From Silene conica (taxonomy: Eukaryota; Streptophyta; Magnoliopsida; Caryophyllales; Caryophyllaceae), in contig CM055318.2 in assembly GCA_029255685.2 (NCBI GenBank), positions 1,431,001-1,495,000 of the forward strand: 64,000 nt of DNA, in the 5' to 3' direction. The notes beneath the pieces are model-generated. The model was not told the DNA's origin, did no database searches, and saw nothing but the letters and a program-made list of their open reading frames with translations. This document shows, in pieces, positions 10,652 through 22,282 of the stretch. Every line of letters starts with the position of its first letter. The first letter of the stretch is position 1. The position numbers were made by a program, and so were the translations under genes.

Positions 10652-13600
10652 TTAAGTTAATGTCACCTGAAGGGCATGATTACCTGCAGGGCACCGTTGT
10701 CGTCGGGGGCGTCGAGTCGTCTTCCCCCATCCCGTCAGGCTTCTATCCACTACACTCACTTCCACTACATCACAGTGCACCTCTTGTTGCTTCAATGGCA
10801 GGGCACATACGGTCTCGTCCAGTACGAGTGTCGTTGAAACAGATCGTCGTCTGCCACGGCCACGCCCACGCCCATTTCGGGCTGCGTTTCTTCTGTTGGG
10901 TCCTGACTGCCAAGAATAACCTGTCGCTCTCATGAGCCCGCCAAATGTCTGAAGGTCTTCTGTGACTTCATGCCGTGACAGAGTTGTAAGACCCGGGAGA
11001 ATGTCCCTCTGGAAATCCCGTTTCTGTCTTCCTCTCCGACCTGGCCCTTTACGTGTTCTGGATGTTAACGTACATGTACCGTTGTCGATGATTGTGAAAT
11101 CGGGAATGCTTGGTTTCGGGAAGTATTCCTCGGGAGTACACTCTTTCAGTCTCAAAATCATGTATTCGAAATCATCTATGCCATCATTTCCGGTTGAACA
11201 AGCTATTCTCACAAACCAAAGCAAGGGATCGTCGTCTCCTTGAGCTTCTGGAGGGAGGCATATTCTTTCCTCCATTGACGACTGTGTTGACGACTTAACA
11301 CAAAACGACATGGCAACAATGGCTGACGCTGCTGACTCGGCCTCTCCATCGTCTGGTGGCCGCTTCTCTGATTCCGTTATTTGAGAATGATCTTCTGAAA
11401 GACTCCCGTTTTCAATTTCAAGACTAATTAAAGCTTCTAAATCAATACCAGTGCCCACCTCTTCGGCCATGCAGCAATTCAGGTCAAAATCATTCCGGAA
11501 ACTCACAGATTTAACTTCATCTATCACCGTCTTGCCTACTTCAGAATCACTAGTTTCGTCACAAGGAAGATTCATATCAAATAAGTGTTTTCCCTTGCTA
11601 CATTCAACCTCTTCGCATCTTGGACGGTCCTTTTTCTTGGGAGGGTTTTCAAATATCGAAACTCCTAATATTTTTTGGCAGCTCTCCGACATCTTAGGTT
11701 CGATACTACCCTTTCCTCTAAGCCATGGCAAGACAGAAAGAGGGTCCTCTACACCGTTAGGAAGTGTATCATTCAAATTTATATCTCGTACAGGGTTGAT
11801 ATTACTGCAAGTAGTAGCCTTTATGGAGTTCTGACTGTTATTAGCTGCCCTATTTTCATTGCAGTTGAAGTTTAAATCATCAAATCCGGCTTTAGAGAAA
11901 CAAGTTCGTAGTTCTGTACAGGCTGCAGATGAACCTCGGCTGTTTCTCACATGCGGTTCAGTACCAAAAGCTGCATTAGGTCTAGGACTACAATTTTGAT
12001 CCCTCTTGCCGAAAAAATCATTGCTGTGAACTGACGTATGAAACAAGCTTGGTTGGATTGAAATAGGTTTTGAGATCGGAATGCTGGGTTTTCCCCAAGC
12101 AGATCGATTCCATGACAAACCTGCTTGACTTGAACCATGAGACCCCAGAATATGGTAGTCAGAAATTTGGTTGAGAACAGTAGAATTGCTTTTCCATGGT
12201 TCCCTCTTTATGTGTTCACTTGTCAGAATTTGCACTGGTGGAGAAACCGCGGGAGCCTTTTCTGGGGTGACTTCCTGATCAATGGACCTCACAAAGGCTT
12301 TAGGTTGTTCTGCGGCATAAAAATGCAAATACAATGATTTAACACGTCGCACTGCAATCTTAGGTATGTACGCTACGATTGCAAGATGTAGGAATCGTCT
12401 ACTTTCCTGATTCCTAATAGGAATATTAATAATAGTTGGGCCTAAACCATTAAGGTTTTGGTTGAAATGGTTCATCTATCATGGTATCAGAGCCAGTGTG
12501 ACCAAAGGTCACGGGTTCGAATCCTGGCAACCTCAAAACCCCTCAAAAACACGAAGTGGAAACCCAGCACACGGTATGGGGAGCCTGTGCAAACTAACCA
12601 CTCTTCAAGCCCAACGGGCATTTGAGTGAGGGAGCTTAATAGGAATATTAATAATAGTTGGGCCTCAACCATCACCTTAAGGTTTTGGTTGAGATGATTC
12701 ACTATCAATTCCGTTCACAGAGAGTTCCCTCCAGAGAAACAATAAGTTTCCTTAAGCAACAGTAAAGATGGTCTAACCAATAAAACTATAAAAGGACGGT
12801 CTTACAATATATAGTATAAGACTGTCTTGTACAAGAATTTCTAAAAGAGAAATTATTACCTGACCCTAATGCATGCCGAAACCAATGCTGGCCATTTGCT
12901 TGAATTTCAGGTAAATTGTGCGAAGTCCCATTAAGGCTTAGTTTCTTGGAGTTATGTGGAGTGTCCGTAGATGAACTCAAAAGTTTCGCAGGAAGATCCC
13001 TATATGAAGCATCACTGTGACTGCCAGAATGGCCTAAGATGCCGAAAGCTGAAAATGTGGTTGTTTCCTCAACATGTAAAGGCTCGTTCAAATCAGCCAA
13101 CGCTTTACGCTTACTGATATGTAAATCTTTCGAACACCCAACTTGCTCTACCGCGTCTGTGTCAATATACTCATCGGCTGGAAGCTGAAGATCAAGTGTT
13201 CGTTTTCTAAATTTTGTGGGTCTGAACTCTGAGGCCTCGGCCTCTGAGGTCTTTGGGCTATAGCAATTTTGAAACGGGTTTGGGACAGCCAGTATGCTCT
13301 TTCCTTTCATGGAATTAGGTGACGATTGCACAATATCGGGCCCTCTCCCCTGCGGATAACTAGAACCATTCCATCTTTGAGCACCATCAAACTGCAAATG
13401 CGATGGCAGAGGGCTTGAAGACGATGATGCCTCGTTTGGCATACTCCATGAGAATGGATCTTTCCTCCTAACCTCGTCCATCAGCCCTCGTTGCACTCTG
13501 TATAGTCGATGCAGCTCGTAGACCTGAACAGCAATCACAGATATGTATAAACGGGGATATTTTTAAGAAGCGATTAAGTTAATAAGCCCCACACAAATTC

Positions 13601-14227
13601 TCATAAGACACGGTCTCTCATTTTTTTCACAATTTCTATAGGAGAGACGGTATCTTATAACTATGTTACTCTGACTCTTCTAATTTCCTCACGTACCCAT
13701 GTCCGACACTCGACACTCGGACATGGGTATGACACATAGACACCTCATTTAGCCCAAAATTTGCATATTTTTCAATAAAATAGCCGAGTCCGACACTTGG
13801 ACACGTACCCGGGTACTTCTAAACGAGTCTGAGTAACATAGTCTTATAAGACAAGCAGGTCGTCGAAGAATAGTGAGCCAAAGTGCTAAACCTAAAGCAT
13901 GATTATATCCCCGTGTTTACCCATCACTAACTCAATCCACCAATGTTGCTACAAAAATACATATAAAAAATGAGGCAAAGTTCGAGAGGGTACTTGATCC
14001 TTGAATATGGCTTCATGTTCAAGCATTGTCTGTTTAACAACATCTTTGCCATACCCGGGATGCGAATCTGCTATAGTCCTTGCAAAATAGCTATAATGAA
14101 ATCGGCCTTTTGGCAAGCTGTTATCGGTGTAACAAGAAGGCCAACTGCCACCATTTGATTCATGACTAATGTCTCTTGTCGAAGACTGCCCACGCAAGCA
14201 GTTTTCAATTTGAACTTTTGTTGCCAT
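10652..14227 (-). CDS. DUF863 family protein, tandem copy B
   Basis: Paralogue of the gene at 2936-6255 with the same exon structure: 14227-13994, 13523-12860 and 12309-10652, giving 851 aa in phase. The first coding exon is exactly as long (234 bp) as in copy A. It starts MATKVQIENCLRGQ three bases after the acceptor and ends HEAIFKDQ; the next exon opens VYELHRLYRVQRGLM. The basic block (RTRKG...GRRGRQKRD) and the end (CPAGNHALQVTLT) are nearly identical to copy A. The middle is more diverged and some 25 residues longer. Function of the family is unknown. A whole TRIM lies in the intron before the last exon. The 5'UTR intron (14230-15942) holds a hAT-free but repeat-rich stretch, and the first coding intron carries a hAT MITE. 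Both copies look intact, so both may be expressed. Confidence 0.9.
12415..12707 (+). mobile_element. TRIM/SMART-like miniature LTR element, complete
   Basis: 293 bp in all. The LTRs lie at 12415-12481 and 12637-12707. A primer-binding site TGGTATCAGAGC (complementary to initiator tRNA-Met, as in Copia-type elements) follows the first LTR at 12482. A purine-rich tract TGAGTGAGGGAG precedes the second. It is flanked by a 5-bp duplication ATTCC (12410-12414, 12708-12712). The LTR ends are TA...CA rather than TG...CA. No coding capacity, as expected for TRIMs. It looks whole and lies in an intron of DUF863 copy B. Confidence 0.8.
13661..13841. mobile_element. hAT-type MITE
   Basis: The inverted ends CTATGTTACTCTGACTC / GAGTCTGAGTAACATAG are flanked by a perfect 8-bp duplication TCTTATAA (13653-13660, 13842-13849). 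Sisters are at 24481, 57136 and 59213. It lies in the first coding intron of DUF863 copy B. Confidence 0.85.
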
Positions 14228-14384
14228 ACCTGCTAATCCATGACCAAACTATAAATCAGACCTTGTTGGCATACAACAGAACGTTACAGAAACATACTCG
14301 CAACGAGAATTAAATCAAGTGATGACATAACATAAAAGCCACTCTATTTAGGTACCGAGCAGACGAGCACAAGTTTCCAGATCA

Positions 14385-14631
14385 CAAAATTCAGTTCCGT
14401 TATTATTGAGTCCGCCCCAACCCATCTCCGACCAATAGCCAAATTCAACCCTGAAACCCCAATGGCCAAAATTCAGTTCCGTTATTATTGAGTCCGCCCC
14501 AACCCATCTCCGACCAATAGCCAAATTCAACCCTGAAACCCCAATAGCCAAAATTCAGTTCCGTTATTATTGAGTCCGCCCCAACCCATATCTGACCAAT
14601 AGCCAAATTCAACCCTGAAACATGGAGTGAC
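14385..14631. repeat. 82-bp tandem repeat, three units
   Basis: Units start at 14385, 14467 and 14549, each opening with 'caaaattcagttccgttatt'. They are nearly identical, the last slightly diverged. Located in the 5'UTR intron of DUF863 copy B. Copy A lacks the array. Confidence 0.9.
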
Positions 14632-14809
14632 TACTGACTAGAACAGATTCAACCCAACCTGAACTCTTCTGCTACAAAACTGACCCACACCCCGAAATAA
14701 GCCGATAATAGCACACCTAAAGCAAACGCGACCTGACCAACCAGAATGCAAGCATACCCGAAATGATCCAACCCAATGATTTTTCAAGTCTACTCAGGAG
14801 TCAGGATTC

Positions 14810-15011
14810 ACTGTCGGTCCCAAGCCCGGAGAAAGGAGGAGGGTTGCGGTAGGTCTGTGGCAGCCAGCGTAAAAATCAGTCACATTTTATGGACATGAAT
14901 CAGAATTTGGACATCGTTGGGGGCGTCTCCCTCATGACGGTTCCAAGGGATGATTCATGTCAGCCGACCCCAAAACATTTTGGGACTAAGGCTCTGATGT
15001 TGTTGTTGTTG
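14810..15011 (+). mobile_element. Au-like SINE, full length
   Basis: 202-bp body flanked by a perfect 19-bp duplication TACTCAGGAGTCAGGATTC (14791-14809, 15012-15030). Its 3' part ('gattcatgtcagccgacccc', 'gggactaaggctctgatg' and a TTG-repeat tail) is the hallmark of the widespread angiosperm Au SINE family. Family assignment is from memory. Sense orientation is opposite to the host gene. Confidence 0.85.
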
Positions 15012-15162
15012 TACTCAGGAGTCAGGATTCCCTCAACTTTGGTAAAATCGTAATGTAATCAAATTACATTGCAGCATGACATCTATCTAGACCTCAATTA
15101 CGAATGTGGCGAAAAACCCCCCAACAAATCTAGATTCCAGACCCTAATGTTCAAAATAACAA

Positions 15163-15411
15163 GCTAAACTGAGCTAATTCAAATCGGCTAAGATTACCTC
15201 ATGAATCATAACGAATTCTATCTACAACAGTACAACCACTCAATCTAATTATCACTGCAATTCCCGTCACAAATAAGAATTTGTGTTCATAGCTAAACTG
15301 AGCTAATTCGAATCGGCTAAGATACCTCATGAATCATGACGAATTCTATCTACAACCACTCAATCTAATTATCACTGCAATTCCCGTCACAGATAAGAAT
15401 TTGTGTTCTAA
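15163..15411. repeat. Tandem duplication, about 125-bp unit
   Basis: Two copies (15163-15291 and 15294-15411) share 'agctaaactgagctaattc' through 'ataagaatttgtgttc'. Intronic in DUF863 copy B. Confidence 0.75.
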
Positions 15412-15537
15412 ATAATGCAAGGAACAGGAGTCTCAAAATGAGAACACATCTAACTACAGTCCCAAGTATACTAAATTTGGTCTTCAGGAAAAAAAAAATT
15501 ACCCTAAATCAGACCTTGAATAGTCAAAATCCGTATA

Positions 15538-15616
15538 CTCCCTCCGTCTCAATCATTTATTTACCGCTTTTTCAATCAAACTAAAGGTAAACAAATGATC
15601 GAGACGGAAGAAAGAG
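15538..15616. mobile_element. Short Stowaway MITE
   Basis: 79 bp with ends CTCCCTCCGTCTCAATCATT and its imperfect complement, flanked by TA. The typical plant Stowaway terminus 'CTCCCTCCGT' is clear. It has almost no internal sequence. Confidence 0.75.
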
Positions 15617-15942
15617 TATGCCACTGATGAATTGATAATGAAGCAACAGATCCTAGTGTACATTAAAATAGACAGTAAAACACAAAACTTTAGATTTCCA
15701 ACACTAAATTACACACCAATTAAGTAATTAAGTAATTAAGTAATTAATTAATGTAATAAAAGAGCTAACAACTAATCATTAATTAACTACAATATCAAAT
15801 TATCATAAATTCATAAATTCATAAATACAACCAGAAATTAAAAAACCAACAAATCTAATTTAGATAACAATTGAAAAATAAACAAAGGGTAATTAAAATA
15901 AATTAAAAAAAATACAAAAAATAAAAAAAAAACAAAGATTTT

Positions 15943-16580
15943 ACCTTTAGACCCACATCCTTGGATCACTCCACTTCTCTCTCTAAAATACTTATCTTTC
16001 AAACAATTTTGACCAAAAATGATAAGCTTATTTATTCCACTCTAATTTCCCACTTCAACGTCAGTAAACCCGTCTTAAATAAGAATTTGCGATTTTTAAA
16101 CTATACAATACATAAAGTAAAATAAAAGTCTAATCATTAAATTCCATGAATGAGAAAAAAAAAAGAAATGAACTTTACAAATGGGTTTTCAACAAAAGAG
16201 GCAAAAACATTATTTTATTAATTAAAAAACCAAAAAAAAAAAAATAGTAAATTTTTAAAATTAAAAAAATTGATGATAATAATTGGATTAATAATAATAA
16301 GTGAATAAAAAGAAGGAAGATGTCGATCTGCTGGTCCACAATCTGAAAGTAATAGAATATCTAGTTGTAGAGAGAGAAAAAGACATGAAAATTGTTTTTT
16401 TGAATTTTTTTAGAGAGAGAAGTTGAAGGAAAATGTGTGTTTATTTAAGAAAGAGAGAGAGAGAGGAAGAAGGGAATGAGAGAGATCCTAGATAAGAAAA
16501 TCTTGAGATGATACTACCAAACGACCTTCTAACAACAACAGTGACATGATTTTTTGTCAACTTCTGGTCTCCTTCTTTAT
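15943..16580 (-). promoter_or_regulatory. 5'UTR exon and promoter region of DUF863 copy B
   Basis: The splice donor 'gatgtgggtctaaag|GTAA' on minus mirrors that at 7952. Upstream sequence through the GAGA-rich block (16370-16480) and 'ttgtcaacttctggtctcc' near 16555 is shared with copy A and marks the outer limit of the tandem duplication. Confidence 0.6.
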
Positions 16581-16764
16581 TCTCTTCACCTTTCTATCTT
16601 TACTTACTCATTTTGTTGGTTGATTTGTAAACTGTGTTTCTCGGGTTTAAAACGGGTTAAATATTTGAATATTTATTTGAGTTTTTTTGTGAAGATTTTG
16701 ATCAAAAAATATATAAAAGATCATGAATTTTTGTTTGGGGCGTGCAAAATTCGTTAGGATAAAA

Positions 16765-17285
16765 AGACGTGGAGCTGAGCAATTTTAGGTCCGAACCGAA
16801 AAAATGGACCGGATTGGACCATTTGGTCTTCACCAAAATCGGACCGGATACTTTTAGGTTCGGTCCTCGGTCTATATTTTTTAGGTTTTGGTCTTCCGTT
16901 CGGTTTGGTCGGTCTGGTCTAAGAACGGTTATTTTAGATCCGAATCGAAAAAACCGAATTTGATGTTTTTGTAAGGCAATTCTTTATAGTTTTAGAAATA
17001 TTTTACTAAATTACCTTCAAAAGATATTACAAACTCAATATTAACCATTATCTTACAAAAAAAAATGATAGTGTAATTATTTATTAGGTTTGATTTAGTA
17101 GTGAACTAATTTTAATTAATGCATAATTGGACGACCGTACCAAATATTTCGGGTTTGGTCCGTACCAAGACCGAAAGTTTTAGGTCTGGTCTTTGGACCA
17201 CAAAATTCACAATTTTGGTCTTCGGTCTGGTCCGGTTTGATCCGGTCTAGTCCGGTCATGGACCAATGTTTACCTCTACGTGAGA
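16765..17285. mobile_element. GGTCCGG-rich TIR element
   Basis: It starts near GGAGCTGAGCAATTTT and ends ACCAATGTTTACCTCTA, which are imperfect inverted ends of the same type as 21959 and 62388. Both halves are built from degenerate GGTCCGG/CCGGACC repeats around an AT-rich centre. No clear target duplication beyond a shared ACGTG. Confidence 0.5.
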
Positions 17286-18660
17286 TATGGGGTAATTGGA
17301 AAGGATAAATGGGGAGGAGTTGTGAGACGTCAGAAGCAAGACGCTTTGATGAATGATTGGGATGTAAGGAGTAACTTATATTAGTAAATGTGACAATTGT
17401 CTGTTATCAATGGTTGTTTTCAGTCTCGGTTTTTTGTACGGGAAATTTAAACGAGTAATGTATAGTCTATATTGGTATTAGATTGTATTGGATTAATGAA
17501 GTAGAGTTAAATTTGAATATTAAGGAACCTTTGAAAACGATATGTTCCCTGTCTCGAGTTGAAAACTAGTTAAATGTTGGATTTTTTTGTGAGATATTTG
17601 ATTAGAATGTAGACATCAACTTATATTGTTAGGTGTGACGAGTTGCTTGTTATTAAAGGTTGTCTAGATCTTATTCTATTGGATTTAAATTCAACTCAAA
17701 TTAGTTCGTTCAGCACTATTTATTTCATGTTAGCTTAATTCAGTTTAATTCCGTTCAATTTGATTCTTCTCTTCACAAACTAGTTTTAATTTCAGTTCAA
17801 TTTAGATAGTTTTAGTCTAAAAAAACATATTCAATGTATTGGGGATTTAAACATAGTAGTTATATACGAGGATTAGATTGAATTGAGTTAATGAAGTAGC
17901 TAGGGTTAAGTTTGAAATATTAAGGAACGTGGTGATTAGAGTTTTAAGATGATGGTCGTAAAAGATATGGTATAAGATTCATATTCTCATCTTTTTGTTT
18001 TTGTATTTTATTTAGGGTCCTGATTTTCGCAGTACACATTTTACTCAATGCAGTACACTGTTGACAATTTTACCCTCTCATTTTCCTTTTCATTTTCTCT
18101 CTCTAATCTCTTTCTAATTTTTTCTCCCCAATATCAAAACATGTACTGCGAAAAATAATTTATTTTCTCAGTACATTTTTACTCAATACAGTAAAATATT
18201 GGACACTAAAAAGGATAATCTAATTGCTCATGTTTAAGAATGTTGCATTTGTAAGATTGTTTAATTGGGTCATTTATAAAGAAAGGTATCTATCATGGAA
18301 ATAGATTAGTTGTACAACTATAAAAATCACACATATAATATGTTTCCGACTTTTTCTTTATCTGAGTGCTATTGTTTCTTGGGAACTTATATAATTTTAT
18401 TATTTTTATCAAATTGTATCGTCGAGACTTAAAAAGTTAAAACTAACTTATTTAGAATTTATTACGGTAAAATGTATAATAATTAATTTTTCACTATTTA
18501 AACTATATAGTACGGAGTTTAATTAAGTACTTTACTTTTCGTAGCACGGAGTAACACACAAAATCATGCAATCTCAAGTCTCAATCCACAAAAAGAAAAA
18601 AAAAATGTATATATCTTTCTTAGATTAGAAAAAACCTATTCATTGGTTGTACTTTTTAAG
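17286..18660. other. Gene-free AT-rich spacer
   Basis: No gene recognised. Positions 17650-17830 look like an old inverted copy of the Tourist-like MITE seen at 46159. Positions 18015-18200 contain paired 'cagtacattttactcaatgc' -type segments. Confidence 0.35.
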
Positions 18661-18664
18661 GAAA

Positions 18665-20030
18665 TTATATTATAGGGTGGTATTGAGTTTTAGTATCACC
18701 TTACTAAATATAAAATTTTAGTATTTTGTAAATAATTTTATCTTAATGAAATTATTTTATGAAAGTCTGCTAATAACAAACTCAACAGTCAACAGGTGAT
18801 ACGTTGTCTAATTTTCCTTATAACAGTTATAACCAAATAGAGGCCGGAGACAAACGATATAAGGTAGTACATATTACACCAAGTTGTTATTACGTTAAAT
18901 GATTCTACATTGTAAGACATTTTCATCGTGTAAAAAGAATTACTCATTTACTAACATTAAATAAACAGCTTTTTATAAAATTGAACCCTTCATAATATAA
19001 AACCGTCTTAATCCATAATTAATGTTCGTCACAAATGAGAATTTGTGCTTATATTATAGGGTGGTATTGAGTTTTAGTATCACCTTACTAATATAAAATC
19101 TTAGTGTTTTGTAAATGATTTTATCTTAATGAAATTATTTTATGAAAGTCTGCTAATAACAAACTCAACGGTCAACAGGTGATACGTTATCTAATTTTCC
19201 TTATAACAGTTATAACCAAATAGAGGCCGGAGACAAACAATATAAGGTACTCCATATTACACCAAGTTGTTATTACGTTAAATGATTTTACATTGTAAGA
19301 CATTTTCATCGTGTAAAAAGAATTACTCATTTACTAACATTAAATAAACAGTTTTCTATTCCTACAAAAAAATAAACAAATATTCTCTCTCCAAATTCTC
19401 TCTCTAAAAAAACAAAACCTAAACCCTAATTCAAGCTTTTGGGGGCTGCCGTCTACCTTTTTTGGTGGAGGTAAGCCCCAAATTTCATGTTTTCGTTCTT
19501 CTTTAATTTTTTTACGCTAATAATCTCTTGCCTCTCCTTTATTGGAGAATTGTTCTCACCTTTGTGTGAGTTTTGTTCTCACCTTTTGGTGAGTTTTGTC
19601 CTCATCTTTTGGTGAGATTTTCCCCTCTAATTGAGAGGTTCAAGAATTAAGTGGAAGATCAGCGCTTTCATTGTTGATCCTATGGAGATAAAACTGCTGT
19701 CAGATTGCTCGTTACAAACCTTTTGGTCAAAAGAACTTGATTCTTTTCAATGCCCTAGAAAATTTGGAGACCCTCTTGTGAAAAGCCGCAGAAGGCGATA
19801 TGTTAGAGGATGTGCAGAAGCGTCTCATGAGCCCATCAAGTTTAAAAATTTTCTGTTGATCGAGAATTTAGTTTTTTTAATTTTAATCGTTTTGTATCCT
19901 GTTATTCTTGACATATGTTGTAACTACCGTGAGACTTTTGATTAATAAAACGATTTTTCCCTTCAAAAAAAAATAAACAGTTTTCTTACAAAATTGAACC
20001 CTTCATAGTATAAAACCGTCTTAATCCATA
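18665..20030. repeat. 384-bp tandem duplication, second copy split by a LINE
   Basis: The block starting 'ttatattatagggtggtatt' at 18665 recurs at 19049 with very few differences through 'aattactcatttactaaca'. The second copy is interrupted at 19358 by a retroelement and resumes at 19971 ('acaaaattgaacccttcata'). Confidence 0.85.
19358..19970 (+). mobile_element. Non-autonomous LINE-like retroelement
   Basis: 613 bp ending in poly(A), flanked by a perfect 16-bp duplication AAATAAACAGTTTTCT (19342-19357, 19971-19986). The 5' part resembles an untranslated leader (CT-rich, 'aaaccctaattcaagc'). The 3' part ('taactaccgtgagactttt', ATTAATAAAACG, A-tail) resembles plant L1 ends. An open frame of about 100 codons (19631-19945, no ATG at its start) has no recognised domain and no reverse transcriptase is present. 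It is best read as an internally deleted LINE; a processed transcript of an unknown gene is the alternative. Confidence 0.65.
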
Positions 20031-20574
20031 ATTTGCAAACTGGGCTGCATGTTGAACTGATCCACTCTTACACTGGAATGTTTCAGGCATATTGTAATGG
20101 GCTCACTATGATGAGCTGGGCTTTACTATTTTAATGGGTTCACTATGTTCGTAACCTACAAAGCGATATTATCCGTTTTAAGTTTGTCAAGTTACCTTTA
20201 GAATTGCAAAGTTCATATTTATTCCCTCCATGGTTCCATGTGATATTTTCTTAACCAGTTTTAAAATTTAAGACGGATACGCCGTCTTTAACAATTCTTA
20301 CTCCTGAGTCCTGCGCAAATTATTAGGCAAGTTATGAAAATTTTGAAATTTGTAGTTCAAAATTTGAAAATATTTTGAGGTTACTCTATACTATTACTTG
20401 TTAGCTCCCGCTAACTATATGTCTTGGCTCCGGCATGATTTGTGTTTGCATATTATATTGTACTGTAAATATAAACATTTGAAGTAATAATTTTATAATT
20501 TTTTCCATAATTACTTTTTGTAAAATTGATAATCAATGTTTGATACAAACTCTACTAAATGGCCTTAAATAATA

Positions 20575-20822
20575 CTTCCTCCATTTATTTTATTTCTTCC
20601 CATTTCATATCGCACATGAATTAAGGGTATGTATTAAAAAAATGATAAAGTAATGAAAGAAGGCAACAAGTGAATTTAGTAATGAAAAGAGGGTATTTTT
20701 TGTAATAAAAAAATGATAAAGTTGTCATTTGGTTGTCTAAAATAGGAAAGAAAAAAAATTGGAAGAAAATAGGTAATTTGTCAAATAAGGAAAATGGGAA
20801 GAAAATAGAAAAATTGAGGAAG
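20575..20822. mobile_element. Stowaway-like MITE
   Basis: The ends CTTCCTCCATTTATTTTATT and CTTCCTCAATTTTTCTATTT (complement) are flanked by TA. Non-coding, 248 bp. Confidence 0.6.
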
Positions 20823-21318
20823 TATGTACTATATCTAGTTTTCCTCGGTCGTATCTCCCGGTATTTATTTGTAAGCAGTAGAACAATAAAAGTGTCTTAT
20901 TATTGTATGAGACGGTTTTATATTATGAGAGAGTCTCAATGTCTCATTACTAAAAGGAAACTTTTACATACTAAAATTAAATGAAGGATTTTTTAAAAAA
21001 ATGAATCGGTCTGTAATTCTGTATTACTATTATAAAACCGACTTATTTTATTATTTTATAATTTGTGATAAAAACAACAATTGGTGAAGAGTGTAAATGC
21101 GAAAATGGAGAGCATGCCTGATATTGTTGGATGGACCATGATTGCAGTGCAGTGCTGCAAATATGACATATGTGTTGCTGACATTTTCCCAAGTTTCAAG
21201 CATCAAATCAGAACGTCATAAAACACACAACCCTGTGATTCTATGGGCCCCATTTTCCCCACTTACCTGCATCAATAAATGCCTCTCACGTTCACTATTT
21301 TACTGCACCAATTTGTAA

Positions 21319-21715
21319 GACCATCCCCAAGCAAGGTCATGAGGTAGGTCATGACCTTGTTTGGTCATGGTTAATGGGTAATTAAGAGAATTAATTGGTG
21401 ACCAAATTCACTAATTTGTGACCTTATGACCAACTAAGGTCAATTTGTTACCTTTGGGAAACAATCATGACCATATTTGTGACCACTTATGTGGCCACTT
21501 GTAATTGGTTGAAAAATAAAAAAACAATAAAAACATTAATTAATGGTTGAATATTCAATGATTGAGAATGATGTAAAGTGAAAAATGATTGGGTTGATGA
21601 CCTAGGTCGTGACCTTTTGCTTGGGAGGGTGAAGGTAGGTCGAGATAATTAAGATGTGATTAACAGTAAAACCGGGTCGTGACCTAGTTAGCGTGACCAC
21701 TGCTTGGGGATGGTC
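21319..21715. mobile_element. Tourist (PIF/Harbinger)-like MITE
   Basis: The inverted ends GACCATCCCCAAGCA are flanked by TAA (21316-21318, 21716-21718). The interior has many GGTCA/TGACC short inverted repeats. 397 bp, non-coding. Confidence 0.8.
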
Positions 21716-21958
21716 TAACCGAGATACCGGTTTGCGACGGTTCAAATATTATTTATTTAAGTAGAAAAAAATAAATTGTTTGGATTTTTTATATTTTATC
21801 TACCTAATTAAGTGTTTTGTACTTATCCATTAAAATCTTGCGACGGATATATCCGTTATAGGAGAGACTTACTGAGTTTGCTAGCTCGTGTTTAACGAGC
21901 GTATCTAGCGATCTAGTCCCAAATGCATAACAATATAACATGGGCACATAGTTATGGC

Positions 21959-22282
21959 TAGAGCTGGTCAGAGTAACGGGTCAGTCCGACCCGGCCCGGC
22001 CCGGCCTAGCGCTGATACATGCCTAAGTTTTTCCAGCCAGGTGCACTCTAACATCATTTAGTGCAAATGTCAATGTCAGTACCGATTTTTCTCAGCCCGA
22101 CTCGGTCTAGTTTTAGTGCTCATTCACAAACAGTAATCCAAGATAGCCCACTAGTGTCGTGCTCGGGCCTGACCAAAACCAACCTGGCCCAGCCCCGTCT
22201 AATTTTAGTGTCGTGCTAGTGTTGAGCTTTCTTGGTCTGGCCCGCACTCGGCCGACATGGCCCGACCCATTGTTCACCTCTA
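21959..22282. mobile_element. hAT-type TIR element filled with GGCCCG repeats
   Basis: The ends TAGAGCTGGTCA and TAGAGGTGAACA (complement) are flanked by 8-bp GTTATGGC/ATTATGGC. The body is degenerate CCCGGCCCGG / CTCGGTC repeats. Same type as 62388-62593 and 58258-58579. No ORF. Confidence 0.6.

Noticed and set aside
12482-12540. Possible tRNA gene (GGTATCAGAGCC ... GGTTCGAATCC)
   Set aside because: It does not fold as a cloverleaf in my reading; it is the primer-binding site and following box of the TRIM-like element and recurs in every copy.
19631-19945. 104-codon frame in the LINE-like insertion
   Set aside because: Its first codon is TTG, no domain is visible and it is inside a retroelement with a target duplication.
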